Of a stretch of DNA of 64,000 nt, positions 9,687-18,140 are shown piece by piece. Below the pieces are notes generated by a model that saw nothing but the letters and a program-made list of their open reading frames with translations, was not told where the DNA came from and made no database searches. Position numbers and translations under genes: made by a program. Source of the stretch: Sphingopyxis sp. PAMC25046 (lineage in GTDB: Bacteria > Pseudomonadota > Alphaproteobacteria > Sphingomonadales > Sphingomonadaceae); assembly GCF_004795895.1 (NCBI RefSeq), contig NZ_CP039250.1, positions 3,906,001 to 3,970,000 of the forward strand, in the 5' to 3' direction. Every line of letters begins with the position of its first letter. The first letter of the stretch is position 1.

Positions 9687-10885
9687 GCGAGCCCAAGCCA
9701 AAGCTCGACGGCGCGACCGTCGCCGAGGAGGATGACGGCATCCGCCTCGACCGCTGGTTCAAACGCCACCGCGAGGGCACGCCGCACGCCTTGCTCGCGC
9801 GCTGGGCGCGCTCGGGACAGCTCACACTCGACGGCAGGAAGGCCGATGTGTCGGACCGCATCTCGACGGGGCAAAAGCTCGTCATGCCGACTCCGCCGGT
9901 CGAAACCGCGGCGCGCCCGGCGCGCAAGGGCCGCCCGCTGACCGACGCCGATATAGAACTCGCAACCGGGATGATGATCCACCGCGATGCGAGCGCGATT
10001 GTGCTCAACAAGCTGCCCGGCCTTGCGACGCAGGGCGGCACCAAGACAGAGCAGCATGTCGACGGCCTGCTCGACGCGCTGAAATTCGACGGCCCGACGC
10101 GGCCCAAGCTGGTGCACCGGCTCGACAAGGATACCTCGGGCGCGCTGCTGATCGCGCGCACCCCGCGCGCCGCCGCCTATTTCGCCAAAAGCTTTTCGAA
10201 CCGCAGCGCGAAGAAAACCTACTGGGCGCTGATCGTCGGCGTACCCGACATCCAGCAAGGCGAGATTGACCTGCCGCTCGCCAAGCAGCCGGGATCGGGC
10301 GGCGAGAAGATGCACGTGCATGACAGCGGGCTCGCATCGAAGACGCGCTACCGCGTGATCGAACGTGCGGGGAACAGCGCGGCGTGGGTCGAGCTGCAAC
10401 CGCTCACCGGGCGCACGCACCAACTCCGCGTCCATATGGCAGCGATCGGCCACCCGATCGTCGGCGACGGCAAATATGGCGGCAAGGGTGCCTTCCTGAC
10501 CGGCTCGATCAGCCGCAAGATGCATCTGCACAGCCGCCGCCTGCGCATCGACCATCCCGACGGCGGCGCGATCGACGTGCATGCCGAAGTGCCAGAGCAT
10601 TTCGCCGCGAGCCTCGACGCGCTCGGCTTTGACCTGCTGCTCGGCGAAATCGGCATCGACGACATCGCCAAGGGCCCGCCGCCCAAAGCTGCCGAAAAAG
10701 CCGCCGCCAAGGCGCACAGCAAGCAGATCCGCAAGGCGCGGCGCGGCGAGCGGCGCGGCCGCACCGCGACGAGCAAGCCGACCGACCATGTCGGCAAGCC
10801 GAAACCCAAAGCGAAGATCGGCAAGCCGACGGCGCGGAAGCCCGGCACGAAGAAACCGCAGCCGCGTCCGGCGCGGCCGCGCTGA
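9683..10885 (+). CDS. RluA-family 23S rRNA pseudouridine synthase with basic tail
   Basis: A 400-residue RluA-family enzyme converting uridine to pseudouridine in rRNA. An S4 RNA-binding domain occupies about residues 18-70 (IRLDRWFKRH...GQLTLDGRKA). The catalytic domain contains HRLDKDTSG with nucleophile Asp148, and TGRTHQLRVH later. The S4-plus-catalytic layout suggests RluC rather than RluD, but the site cannot be assigned. The last 70 residues or so are an unusual Lys/Arg/Pro-rich tail, probably disordered and RNA-binding. It overlaps crcB (ATGA) and shares one base with the next gene (TGATG). Confidence 0.9.
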   Translation: MSEPKPKLDGATVAEEDDGIRLDRWFKRHREGTPHALLARWARSGQLTLDGRKADVSDRISTGQKLVMPTPPVETAARPARKGRPLTDADIELATGMMIHRDASAIVLNKLPGLATQGGTKTEQHVDGLLDALKFDGPTRPKLVHRLDKDTSGALLIARTPRAAAYFAKSFSNRSAKKTYWALIVGVPDIQQGEIDLPLAKQPGSGGEKMHVHDSGLASKTRYRVIERAGNSAAWVELQPLTGRTHQLRVHMAAIGHPIVGDGKYGGKGAFLTGSISRKMHLHSRRLRIDHPDGGAIDVHAEVPEHFAASLDALGFDLLLGEIGIDDIAKGPPPKAAEKAAAKAHSKQIRKARRGERRGRTATSKPTDHVGKPKPKAKIGKPTARKPGTKKPQPRPARPR

Positions 10886-11505
10886 TGCACCCCAACAGCG
10901 CTTTCCGGCCAAAGCAGGACGACCTTGCCGAACTGCTGGTGCGCGAGATCGGCTTTGCCGCGATCTTCGCGAACACTCCCGACGGGCCGCGCGTCGCGCA
11001 TGCACCGGTGGTGCTGAGCGACGACCGGACGACGCTGCAGTTCCACCTCGCGCGCGGCAATGCTCTCACGCGCCATCTGGCCGGGACGAATGCGCTCGCC
11101 GTCGTACAAGGACCCGACGCCTATGTCAGCGCAAGCTGGTACGCCGACGCCGACCAGGTGCCGACGTGGAATTATGTCGCGATCGAGATGGAAGGCGTGG
11201 CACGCAAACTCGACGATGCCGAACTGGTCGCACAGCTCGATACATTGTCCGCCCAGCATGAAGCGCGCGTCGGCGCGACCCCGCCGTGGACGCGCGACAA
11301 GATGAACGCGGCCCTGTTCAGCAAGATGACGGGCGCGATCACCGGCTTCGAATTGCGGATCACCGCGTGGCGCCCGACGATCAAGCTGTCGCAGAACAAG
11401 TCCGCCGCCGAACGCGAGCGCGTCGCGGCGGGCGTCGAGACGACCGGTCATGGCGCTCTGGCGCAGTTGATGCGCCACCTCGGCGGCGATAGGGAGGGCG
11501 CATGA
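10885..11505 (+). CDS. PaiB-like FMN-binding split-barrel protein
   Basis: A 206-residue protein of the PaiB family. The start MHPNSAFRPKQDD, then the split-barrel core with YVSASWYADADQVPTWNYVAIEMEG, and the C-terminal WRPTIKLSQNKSAAERERV are all typical. PaiB was named for negative control of sporulation and protease genes in Bacillus; in most bacteria it is described as an FMN-binding protein of unclear role. Co-translated with its neighbours on both sides. Confidence 0.9.
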   Translation: MHPNSAFRPKQDDLAELLVREIGFAAIFANTPDGPRVAHAPVVLSDDRTTLQFHLARGNALTRHLAGTNALAVVQGPDAYVSASWYADADQVPTWNYVAIEMEGVARKLDDAELVAQLDTLSAQHEARVGATPPWTRDKMNAALFSKMTGAITGFELRITAWRPTIKLSQNKSAAERERVAAGVETTGHGALAQLMRHLGGDREGA

Positions 11506-11738
11506 GCCAAGCCGACGACGCCCTCGCGAAGAAACGTTTCTTCGCCCTCTCGATCATGCGACTGATGGGCGCAGCCTTCGTCGCGATCGGTTTTATCCTG
11601 ATCGGTGGCGGTTTCGCGCTGGCCGGCCAACCGACCGACCGCTGGATCGGCGCCGCGATCGTGCTGGTCGGCGCGTTCGATTTCGCGGTCATGCCTTTGC
11701 TGCTCGCGCGCCGCTGGCGGTCGCCCAAAGAGCTGTGA
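11502..11738 (+). CDS. Small two-helix membrane protein
   Basis: A 78-residue protein with two predicted transmembrane segments (GAAFVAIGFILIGGGFALAG and WIGAAIVLVGAFDFAVMPLLLA), a charged N-terminus and an RRWRSPKEL tail. It overlaps paiB by ATGA and the ATP12 gene by GTGA, so it is translated within the operon. Similar short proteins commonly precede the ATP12 gene in sphingomonads, to my recollection. Function unknown. Confidence 0.8.
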   Translation: MSQADDALAKKRFFALSIMRLMGAAFVAIGFILIGGGFALAGQPTDRWIGAAIVLVGAFDFAVMPLLLARRWRSPKEL

Positions 11739-12424
11739 AGCGCTTCTGGAAAGAGGTCGCCGTCGTCGCCGAGGGCGACGGCTGGGGCATCGCGCTCGAC
11801 GGGCGGCCAGTGCGTACGCCGCAGCGCGCACCGCTGGCCGTTGCAAGCGCCGCACTCGCCGAAGCGATCGCCGCCGAATGGCGCGACCTCGGCGAGACAC
11901 TCGATCCTGCAGCGATGCCGATGACAGGCCTGACCAACGCCGCGATCGATCTCGCGGCCCCCGACCTTGCCGCCTTCGCCGCGCCCGTCGCCGCTTATGC
12001 CGAAAGCGACCTCTTCTGCTATCGCGACGCGCGCGATGCGGCGCTGCAGGCCCAACAGGCGGCGGCGTGGAACCCGCTGCTTGTCTGGGCCGAGGCGCGG
12101 TACAACATCGAGTTTGCGCTGACGCAGGGCGTGCTGCCGGTCGATCAGCCCGAAGCGACGATTGCGACGCTGCAGGATGCGGTTTTTGCGCAGGAGGCAT
12201 GGCGGATCACCGCACTGACCCCGCTGGTGACGATCGGTGGATCGCTTGTCGCCGGTCTCGCCTTGCTCGAAAGCGCGTTCGACGCCAACGCCTTGTGGGA
12301 GGCCGTCAGCCTCGACGATCTTTATCAGGAACGCCGCTGGGGCGCCGACAGCGAAGCGCAAAAGGCGCGCGCGGCGAACAAGCGCGACTGGGACAATGCG
12401 GCGCGATTCCTGACCCTGCTCTAA
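11735..12424 (+). CDS. ATP12-family F1-ATPase assembly chaperone
   Basis: A 229-residue homologue of mitochondrial Atp12, which binds the F1 alpha subunit and prevents its aggregation during ATP synthase assembly. Family hallmarks are the MKRFWKEV start, GWGIALDGRPVRTPQRAPL, EWRDLGETLDPAAMPMTGLTNAAID and the late WEAVSLDDLYQERRWGAD. The GTG at 11735 overlaps the previous stop. The family is restricted to alphaproteobacteria and mitochondria, which supports the taxonomic reading. Its stop overlaps that of the converging crotonase. Confidence 0.93.
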   Translation: MKRFWKEVAVVAEGDGWGIALDGRPVRTPQRAPLAVASAALAEAIAAEWRDLGETLDPAAMPMTGLTNAAIDLAAPDLAAFAAPVAAYAESDLFCYRDARDAALQAQQAAAWNPLLVWAEARYNIEFALTQGVLPVDQPEATIATLQDAVFAQEAWRITALTPLVTIGGSLVAGLALLESAFDANALWEAVSLDDLYQERRWGADSEAQKARAANKRDWDNAARFLTLL

Positions 12425-13224
12425 TCGACGAAATTCGGCTTTCGTTTCTGCATCCCCGCCATCACCGCTTCCATCTGGTTGGGCGTGCGGATCACCTTCA
12501 CCTGCTCGTCGCTTTCGGCCTGCAGGATTTCAGCGTCGCTCGCATCGGCGAGCATGTTGCACAGCCGCTTCGCCCCGCGGATCGCGTGCGGATTCTTGTC
12601 GGTGATGACCCCGGCCAGTTCCATCGCTTTCGCCAGCGGGTCGTCCGACACATGCGTCGCAAAGCCCAGAATCTTGGCTTCGGACCCGTTGAATTCGCGG
12701 TTGGTATAGATCAGCTCGCGCAGCACATCGTCGGCGACCTGCGTACGCCACAGCGCCATGCCCGCGACGTCGGGGACGAGCCCCCAGCGCATTTCCATGA
12801 TCGCGATGCGCGTATCGGGGTGGACGATGCGGATATCGGCGGCGGCCATGATCTGGCTGCCCGCGCCGAAAGCGACCCCGTGCACCGCGGCGATCACCGG
12901 CACCGGCAGTTCGCGCCAACCCCACGCCGCATATTGCGCGTTGTTCGCGATGCCCTTCGTGCGGTCCGCAAGCCCCCCGCCCGCGCTGCTCGCGCCCGGA
13001 TCGCGATCGTTGCCGAGGCTGGAAAGGTCGAGCCCCGCGCAAAAGGCGCGGCCCTCGCCCGACAAGACGACGACGCGCAGGCCCGCCGTCGCCTTCAACT
13101 GGTCGATCGCTTCGGCCAGCGCCTCCCACATCGCCGCGTCGAGCGCGTTCATCTTGTCGCTGCGGATCAGCCGGACGTCGGCAATCCCGCCGCCCTGCAT
13201 GGTGATCGAAATACGGTCCTTCAT
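12421..13224 (-). CDS. Crotonase-family enoyl-CoA hydratase/isomerase
   Basis: A 267-residue cytoplasmic crotonase. The oxyanion-hole regions are visible in GRAFCAGLDLSSLG and AAVHGVAFGAGSQIMAAADIRI. The Glu usual after GAGSQI is absent from its common position, while EMRWGLVPD supplies the later acid region seen in many isomerase-type members. It should hydrate or isomerise an acyl-CoA. It is last in the minus-strand run of acyl-CoA synthetase, isomerase and crotonase, and overlaps the isomerase by ATGA. Confidence 0.88.
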   Translation of the reverse strand: MKDRISITMQGGGIADVRLIRSDKMNALDAAMWEALAEAIDQLKATAGLRVVVLSGEGRAFCAGLDLSSLGNDRDPGASSAGGGLADRTKGIANNAQYAAWGWRELPVPVIAAVHGVAFGAGSQIMAAADIRIVHPDTRIAIMEMRWGLVPDVAGMALWRTQVADDVLRELIYTNREFNGSEAKILGFATHVSDDPLAKAMELAGVITDKNPHAIRGAKRLCNMLADASDAEILQAESDEQVKVIRTPNQMEAVMAGMQKRKPNFVD

Positions 13225-13838
13225 CGGAGAGTCCTTTTAAGCGCGGCCTCGACGAGCGGAAGCTGGTCGTTGCCGAAATACATATCGTCCTTGTCGACGA
13301 AAATCGTCGGCGAGCCATAGCCGCCGCGGGCGATGACTTCATCGGTGTTCGTGCGCAGCCGCGCCTTGACTGCGTCGCTGCCCGCCGCCGCAGCCAGCGC
13401 GGTGCCGTCGAGCCCCGCGGCATCGGCGACCGCCGCGACCACGGCGAGGTCGTCGAGATTTTCCTGCCGGTCGAAATAGCTCACGAAAGCGCCGCGCGCG
13501 AAACGGACGAGCGCCGCCTGATCCTCCTCGAGCGCGCAGCAGAAGCGCATCGCGGCGATGCTTTTCGCGGGGTGCCACTCTGACGGGAAATTCATCGGCA
13601 CGCCCGCAAGCCGCGCCCAGTCCTTCAGCACTTTCCAGCTATGCTGGAGCCGGCGGTTGTCGGCCTGCTCGCGCGCCGCATAGACGGCGGGGTTCACCGC
13701 GTTGAACACCCCGCCGACAAGGATCGGCCGATAGATCGCGGTCGCGCCCGTGCGATCGAGCACGCCGGGCAGATTGTGGAACGCCAGGCAGGTCCATGGT
13801 GAGGACAGGTCGAAGAAGAATTCGACGCGCGCGCTCAT
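13221..13838 (-). CDS. 2-hydroxychromene-2-carboxylate isomerase family (kappa-GST/DsbA fold)
   Basis: A 205-residue thioredoxin-fold protein. FFFDLSSPWTCLAF at residues 7-20 is the family N-terminus (usually FxSPxxY), and GGYGSPTIFVDKDDMYFGNDQLPLVEAAL is the typical C-terminal substrate and glutathione region. HCCA isomerases act in naphthalene breakdown, but many relatives sit in other aromatic or fatty-acid clusters; none of the other naphthalene genes is here. It lies 4 bp after the acyl-CoA synthetase stop, so both are one operon. Confidence 0.87.
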   Translation of the reverse strand: MSARVEFFFDLSSPWTCLAFHNLPGVLDRTGATAIYRPILVGGVFNAVNPAVYAAREQADNRRLQHSWKVLKDWARLAGVPMNFPSEWHPAKSIAAMRFCCALEEDQAALVRFARGAFVSYFDRQENLDDLAVVAAVADAAGLDGTALAAAAGSDAVKARLRTNTDEVIARGGYGSPTIFVDKDDMYFGNDQLPLVEAALKRTLR

Positions 13839-13842
13839 CGGC

Positions 13843-15375
13843 TCAGGCCTCCGCCTTCGCCTTCTCCCAATATCGGTCGCGGAGCAGGCGCTTGTAGAGC
13901 TTGCCCGTATCGTGGCGCGGCAGCGCTTCGAGGAAGTCGATGCGGCGCGGGATTTTCACCCCTGATAATTTCTCGCGCGCAAAGGCGATGAGTTCGTCGC
14001 GGAGCGCCTCGCCAGCTTCGGCCATATCGGCAGGCTGGATCACCGCGATCACTTCTTCGCCCATTTCGTCGTGCGGGCCGCCGACGACCGCGACGTCGGC
14101 GACCTTGGGGTGGGTGACGAGATGATTCTCGATTTCCTGCGGATAGATGTTCACGCCGCCCGAGATGATCATGAAGCTCTTGCGGTCGGTGAGGTAGAGG
14201 AAGCCTTCATCGTCAAGTTTGCCCACATCGCCAAGAGTCGACCAGCCCTTCGAGTTGCGGCTGGAAGCCGTCTTTTCATTATCTCCATGATATTCGAAGA
14301 CATTTTCGCTCTCGAAGAAAATCGTGCCCTCCTCATCCGGGCCGAGCTCGGTCTCGTTGTCCTCGCCCATGATATGGACGGTGCCGAGGATCGGGCGGCC
14401 GACGCTGCCCTTGTGCGTCAGCCAGTCGGGGCTGGAGATGAAGGTCATGCCATTACCCTCGGAGCCAGCGTAATATTCGAAGAGCACCGGGCCCCACCAG
14501 TCGATCATCGCCTGTTTGACCGGCACCGGGCACGGCGCCGCGGCGTGGATCGCGACCTTCAATGAGGAGGTGTCGTAGCGGGTGCGGACACCGTCGGGGA
14601 GCTTGAGCATCCGCACGAAATGCGTCGGCACCCACTGGCTCGAATTCACGCGATATTTTTCGATGTGCGACAGCGCCGCCTCGGGATCGAATTTCTTCAT
14701 CAGGACGACGGTGCCGCCGAGGCGGTGGATCGTCATCGACCAGCGCAAGGGCGCGGCATGATAGAGCGGTGCCGGCGAGAGATAGATGCTGTCCGAATTG
14801 ATCTGGAACACGGCCGAGGCGAGCATGACGAGGCTGTTGACCGCGTCGATCGCCGGATCCTCGGGCAGCGGCACGCGCACGCCCTTGGGCCGGCCGGTGG
14901 TGCCCGACGAATAGAGCATGTCGACCCCGGCGCGCTGGTCGGCAACGGGCGTCGCGGGCATCGCCGCGACGGCATCCTCCCAGCTTTCGTAACCGGGGAT
15001 GGCGCCGCCCATCGCGAAACGCTTGATCCCGGTCGTGAGCTGCTGCGCCGCGGCGGCGAGGCTCGCCGAAACAACAAAGATCCGCGCGCCCGAATTTTCG
15101 AGGATATAGTCGGTTTCGTCCTGCGTCAGCCGCGACGAGATGCACACATAGCGCAGCCCCGCGCGCTGCGCGCCCCAGGTCAGCCCGTAATAATGCGGGG
15201 TGTTGTCGAGCATGAAGGCGACGACGTCCTCATGCCCCAGCCCGTGCGACCGAAAGAGTTGCGCGGCGCGGTTCGAGGCGGCGTCGAGTTCGCCATAGCT
15301 GATCGCCTCGCCCGTCTCGGCGACGATGATCGCTGCTTTGTCGGGGTTGGCGCGAGCGTGGACTGAGGGGTGCAT
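13843..15375 (-). CDS. Acyl-CoA synthetase (AMP-forming)
   Basis: A 510-residue adenylate-forming enzyme activating a carboxylic acid to its CoA thioester. The P-loop YSSGTTGRPKGV is near residue 172, the A5 motif is YYAGSEGNG, the A7/A8 region is STLGDVGKLDDEGFLYLTDRKSFMIISGG, and the catalytic Lys lies in PRHDTGKLYKRLLRDRYW near the end. It is the first gene of the three-gene run with the isomerase and crotonase. The chain length or aromatic nature of the substrate is not readable. A second, different synthetase starts at 16273. Confidence 0.93.
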   Translation of the reverse strand: MHPSVHARANPDKAAIIVAETGEAISYGELDAASNRAAQLFRSHGLGHEDVVAFMLDNTPHYYGLTWGAQRAGLRYVCISSRLTQDETDYILENSGARIFVVSASLAAAAQQLTTGIKRFAMGGAIPGYESWEDAVAAMPATPVADQRAGVDMLYSSGTTGRPKGVRVPLPEDPAIDAVNSLVMLASAVFQINSDSIYLSPAPLYHAAPLRWSMTIHRLGGTVVLMKKFDPEAALSHIEKYRVNSSQWVPTHFVRMLKLPDGVRTRYDTSSLKVAIHAAAPCPVPVKQAMIDWWGPVLFEYYAGSEGNGMTFISSPDWLTHKGSVGRPILGTVHIMGEDNETELGPDEEGTIFFESENVFEYHGDNEKTASSRNSKGWSTLGDVGKLDDEGFLYLTDRKSFMIISGGVNIYPQEIENHLVTHPKVADVAVVGGPHDEMGEEVIAVIQPADMAEAGEALRDELIAFAREKLSGVKIPRRIDFLEALPRHDTGKLYKRLLRDRYWEKAKAEA

Positions 15376-15471
15376 CGGGCATCATCTCCGGAATCACTGG
15401 TTTCTTTATGTCGAAGATGAGTAGCAACCTGAAACTTTTGGTCAAGCAAGCTGGGGCTCGTGACAGGATCG

Positions 15472-16185
15472 TCAACCGGGGCGCGAGCGCAACGTATAGC
15501 CGCGCCCTTTCACCGTATGGAGCATCGGCCAGTCGAAACCGCGGTCGACCTTGGCGCGCAGCCGCGACATATGCACCTCGACCCGGTTGGTGCCGGGATC
15601 GAAATTGAGCCGCCACACGGCGCGGAGCAACTCGTCGCGCGATACCGGCCGGTCGGGAACGCGCGCCAGGTTCGCGAGCAGATCGAATTCGCGCAGTGGC
15701 AGGCGGATCAGCCGCCCCGCACGCTCGACGCGCCGGTCGATCAGGTCGATGCGCAGGTCGCCGGCTCCGAGTTGCCCGGCGGCTATGCGGCTGCGCCTGA
15801 GCAGACTGGCGATCCTCGCCAGCACTTCGGGCAGATTATCGGTCCATCCGACCGCATCATCGGCGCCGGCATCGAGCGCCGCCATCCGGTCAGCGGGCGA
15901 ATCCCGATCCGAGAGGACAAGCAGCGGGCGCCGCCCCGCAATCGACCGCGCCAGCCGGACAAATTCGACCGGCTCCTGCCAGCCGAGGAACGGGTTGATC
16001 AGCAGAATATCGAAGCAGCTGTCGATCCATGTGCGGAGCCCGTCCACATGCTGCGGCAGCGTTTGCACGCCAAGGCCGGCGGCCTCGAAGGCACCGCCGA
16101 GCGCCCGGCCCCGCTCCGCCCGCGGATGATAGAGCGCGACCAGCAACTTCCTGTCGCCGTCCCCTGCAATATCCGATGAGGCCAT
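15472..16185 (-). CDS. OmpR-like winged-helix regulator with degenerate receiver
   Basis: A 237-residue protein laid out like an OmpR/PhoB response regulator. The C-terminal winged helix (about 125-235) is intact, with LPLREFDLLANLA, VSRDELLRAVW, NRVEVHMSRLRAKVD and HTVKGRGYTL. The N-terminal receiver lacks the key residues: the phospho-accepting Asp position reads Asn in FDILLINPF, the acidic pair after the first strand is absent (LLVALYHPRAE), and the conserved Lys is missing in GADDAVGW. It cannot be controlled by ordinary aspartyl phosphorylation. No sensor kinase is adjacent. ATG at 16185 chosen; ATG at 16191 is possible. It lies between two acyl-CoA synthetase genes and may control them. 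Confidence 0.87.
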   Translation of the reverse strand: MASSDIAGDGDRKLLVALYHPRAERGRALGGAFEAAGLGVQTLPQHVDGLRTWIDSCFDILLINPFLGWQEPVEFVRLARSIAGRRPLLVLSDRDSPADRMAALDAGADDAVGWTDNLPEVLARIASLLRRSRIAAGQLGAGDLRIDLIDRRVERAGRLIRLPLREFDLLANLARVPDRPVSRDELLRAVWRLNFDPGTNRVEVHMSRLRAKVDRGFDWPMLHTVKGRGYTLRSRPG

Positions 16186-16272
16186 CCGCATCCCCCGTCG
16201 TCGACGCAACATCTTGTCGCCTCGCCGCCCCACCGGCATTGCACCGCCTTTCGGCTGTGCTAGTCGATAGGC

Positions 16273-17805
16273 ATGACCAGTATCGAAATGCTTGACGGCG
16301 ACTTCGCCACCCTGCCCGACCTTGTCCGTGCCCATGCCGCGGAGCGTCCCGATGCCGTAGCGGCTGCGGACCCGTTCCGGCGGCTGAGCTGGTCCGAACT
16401 GGATCAATTGACCGACCGAATCGCCGCGCGGTTGCAGCAGGATGGGTTCGCCAAGGGCGACCGCACCGCGATCGCCGGCCTCAACAGCGTCGAGCAGATG
16501 GCGGTGATCCTCGGCACCTTGCGCGCCGGCGGCGTCGCGGGACTCGTCACCAACAGCGCGACGGGCGAGCAGATGGCGGCGATGATCGCCGACACCGGCG
16601 CGCGCCACCTGTTCCTCGACGACGCCGCGAAATCGAGCCTCGACGGGCAGGTCATCGCCGCGAGCGACCTGATCGCGATGGACGGCAGCGACGCGGGAAC
16701 GCCGCTCGACGCCTGGCTGTCGCTCGCGGGCGCCAAACCCGTCCCGATCGATATCCGGCCCGAAGACGGGTTCAACATCATCTATTCGTCGGGCACCACG
16801 GGCACGCCCAAGGGCATCGTCCACAGCCATGCAATGCGCTGGCAGCATATCGTCCGTGGTGCGCCTGCCTATGGACCCCAGGCCGTGACGATCCTGTCGA
16901 CTCCGCTCTATTCGAATACGACGATGGCGAGCTTCATGCCCACCGTCGGCTCGGGCGGGCAGGTCGTGCTGATGAAGAAATTCGACGCGCGCGGCTTTCT
17001 GGAACTCGCGGCGCGCGAGCGCGCGACCAACTGCATGCTGGTGCCGGTGCAATATCGCCGGATCATGGCGCTCGACGATTTCGGCAGCTTCGACCTGTCG
17101 AGCTTCGTGATGAAATATTGCACCTCGGCGCCCTTTCCGGCGGCGCTGAAGGCCGATGTTCTGGAGCGCTGGCCGGGCGGGCTGGTCGAGATTTACGGCA
17201 TGACCGAAGGCGGCGCGGCGTTCATCCTTGAGGCGCATCAATTTCCCGACAAGCTCCACACCGTCGGCAAGCCGGCGCCCGGGCATATCGCGAAGGTGAT
17301 CGACGAGGATGGCAACGAACTGCCGCAAGGGTCGGTCGGCGAAGTCGTCGGCCGCAGCCCCGCGATGATGACCGGATACAACAACCGTCCCGACGCGACC
17401 AAGGCGATGCACTGGTACGATAGCGAAGGAAATCTCTTCTATCGCCATGGCGACATCGGACGGATCGACGAAGACGGCTTTCTGACGCTGATGGACCGCG
17501 CGAAGGACATGATCATTTCGGGCGGCTTCAACATCTTCCCGAGCGACCTCGAAGCGATATTGATCGCCGACGATCGCGTCGTCGAGGCGGCGGTCGTCGG
17601 GATGCCGAGCGAGGAGTGGGGCGAAACGCCGGTGGCGTTCGTCGTGCTGAAACCCGGCGCCGATGCCGAGGCCGTGCGCGCCGACTGCAACGCCAAGGTC
17701 GGCAAGACGCAGCGGATCAGCGCAATTACGATGGTTGAAGAATTGCCGCGCAGTCCGATCGGCAAGGTGTTGAAGCGCGAACTGCGCGACGCCCACGCCG
17801 GGTGA
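16273..17805 (+). CDS. Acyl-CoA synthetase, class I adenylate-forming
   Basis: A 510-residue adenylate-forming ligase. The P-loop is IYSSGTTGTPKGIVHSH near residue 172, the A5 motif IYGMTEGGA, and A7/A8 HGDIGRIDEDGFLTLMDRAKDMIISGGFNIFPSDLE; the catalytic Lys lies in PRSPIGKVLKREL. MKKFDARGFLELAARERATN resembles long-chain and aryl-CoA ligases. It is divergent from the response-regulator gene and stands alone, followed by a repeat island. Similar in size but clearly different in sequence from the enzyme at 13843-15375, so not a recent duplication. Confidence 0.93.
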   Translation: MTSIEMLDGDFATLPDLVRAHAAERPDAVAAADPFRRLSWSELDQLTDRIAARLQQDGFAKGDRTAIAGLNSVEQMAVILGTLRAGGVAGLVTNSATGEQMAAMIADTGARHLFLDDAAKSSLDGQVIAASDLIAMDGSDAGTPLDAWLSLAGAKPVPIDIRPEDGFNIIYSSGTTGTPKGIVHSHAMRWQHIVRGAPAYGPQAVTILSTPLYSNTTMASFMPTVGSGGQVVLMKKFDARGFLELAARERATNCMLVPVQYRRIMALDDFGSFDLSSFVMKYCTSAPFPAALKADVLERWPGGLVEIYGMTEGGAAFILEAHQFPDKLHTVGKPAPGHIAKVIDEDGNELPQGSVGEVVGRSPAMMTGYNNRPDATKAMHWYDSEGNLFYRHGDIGRIDEDGFLTLMDRAKDMIISGGFNIFPSDLEAILIADDRVVEAAVVGMPSEEWGETPVAFVVLKPGADAEAVRADCNAKVGKTQRISAITMVEELPRSPIGKVLKRELRDAHAG

Positions 17806-17830
17806 ACTGCAGGTAAGGAAGGTCTGAAAG

Positions 17831-17847
17831 CGACCGATAGTTGCCAT
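17831..17847. repeat. 17-bp block shared with 31038-31054
   Basis: CGACCGATAGTTGCCAT occurs here and, with one mismatch (GGT for GAT), at 31038-31054. Each copy lies next to large palindromic repeats, so it may be part of a composite extragenic element. The 335-bp gene-free stretch 17806-18140 consists almost entirely of this block and the two palindromes that follow. Confidence 0.6.
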
Positions 17848-17850
17848 CAA

Positions 17851-17986
17851 ATCCTCCCTGTCGCGAAGCGATGGGGAGGGGGACCGCCGCCGCAGGCGGT
17901 GGTGGAGGGGCCGCGACGTTGCGCCATGAGCCCCTCCGTCAGCGCTTCGCGCTGCCACCTCCCCATGGCTTCGCCACAGGGAGGAT
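17851..17986. repeat. Large palindromic repeat, family A
   Basis: ATCCTCCCTG at 17851-17860 is matched by CAGGGAGGAT ending near 17985, and much of the interior also pairs (CGAAGC with GCTTCG, ATGGGGAGG with CCTCCCCAT, GGAGGGG with CCCCTCC). The transcript would fold into one long interrupted hairpin. It follows the acyl-CoA synthetase gene and probably marks or shapes its 3' end. Confidence 0.75.
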
Positions 17987-17998
17987 ATTTCCTCGTTC

Positions 17999-18088
17999 GT
18001 CACCCCGGACTTGATCCGGGGTCCCGCTTGATGTCGAAGACCGGTCGACGCCCCCAAAAGCGGGATCCCGGGTCAAGCCCGGGATGAC
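17999..18088. repeat. Palindromic repeat, family B copy 1
   Basis: Two self-complementary arms face each other: GTCACCCCGGACTTGATCC at the left and GGGTCAAGCCCGGGATGAC at the right, separated by about 50 bases. The same element occurs at 30953-31026, 45675-45740 and 54297-54382. This is a common sphingomonad-type extragenic palindrome, to my recollection. Confidence 0.85.
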
Positions 18089-18140
18089 GGAAGTGGAGAA
18101 GAGCAACGACAGCTCTCCACCCCTAAGCCGCCGCGTCCCC

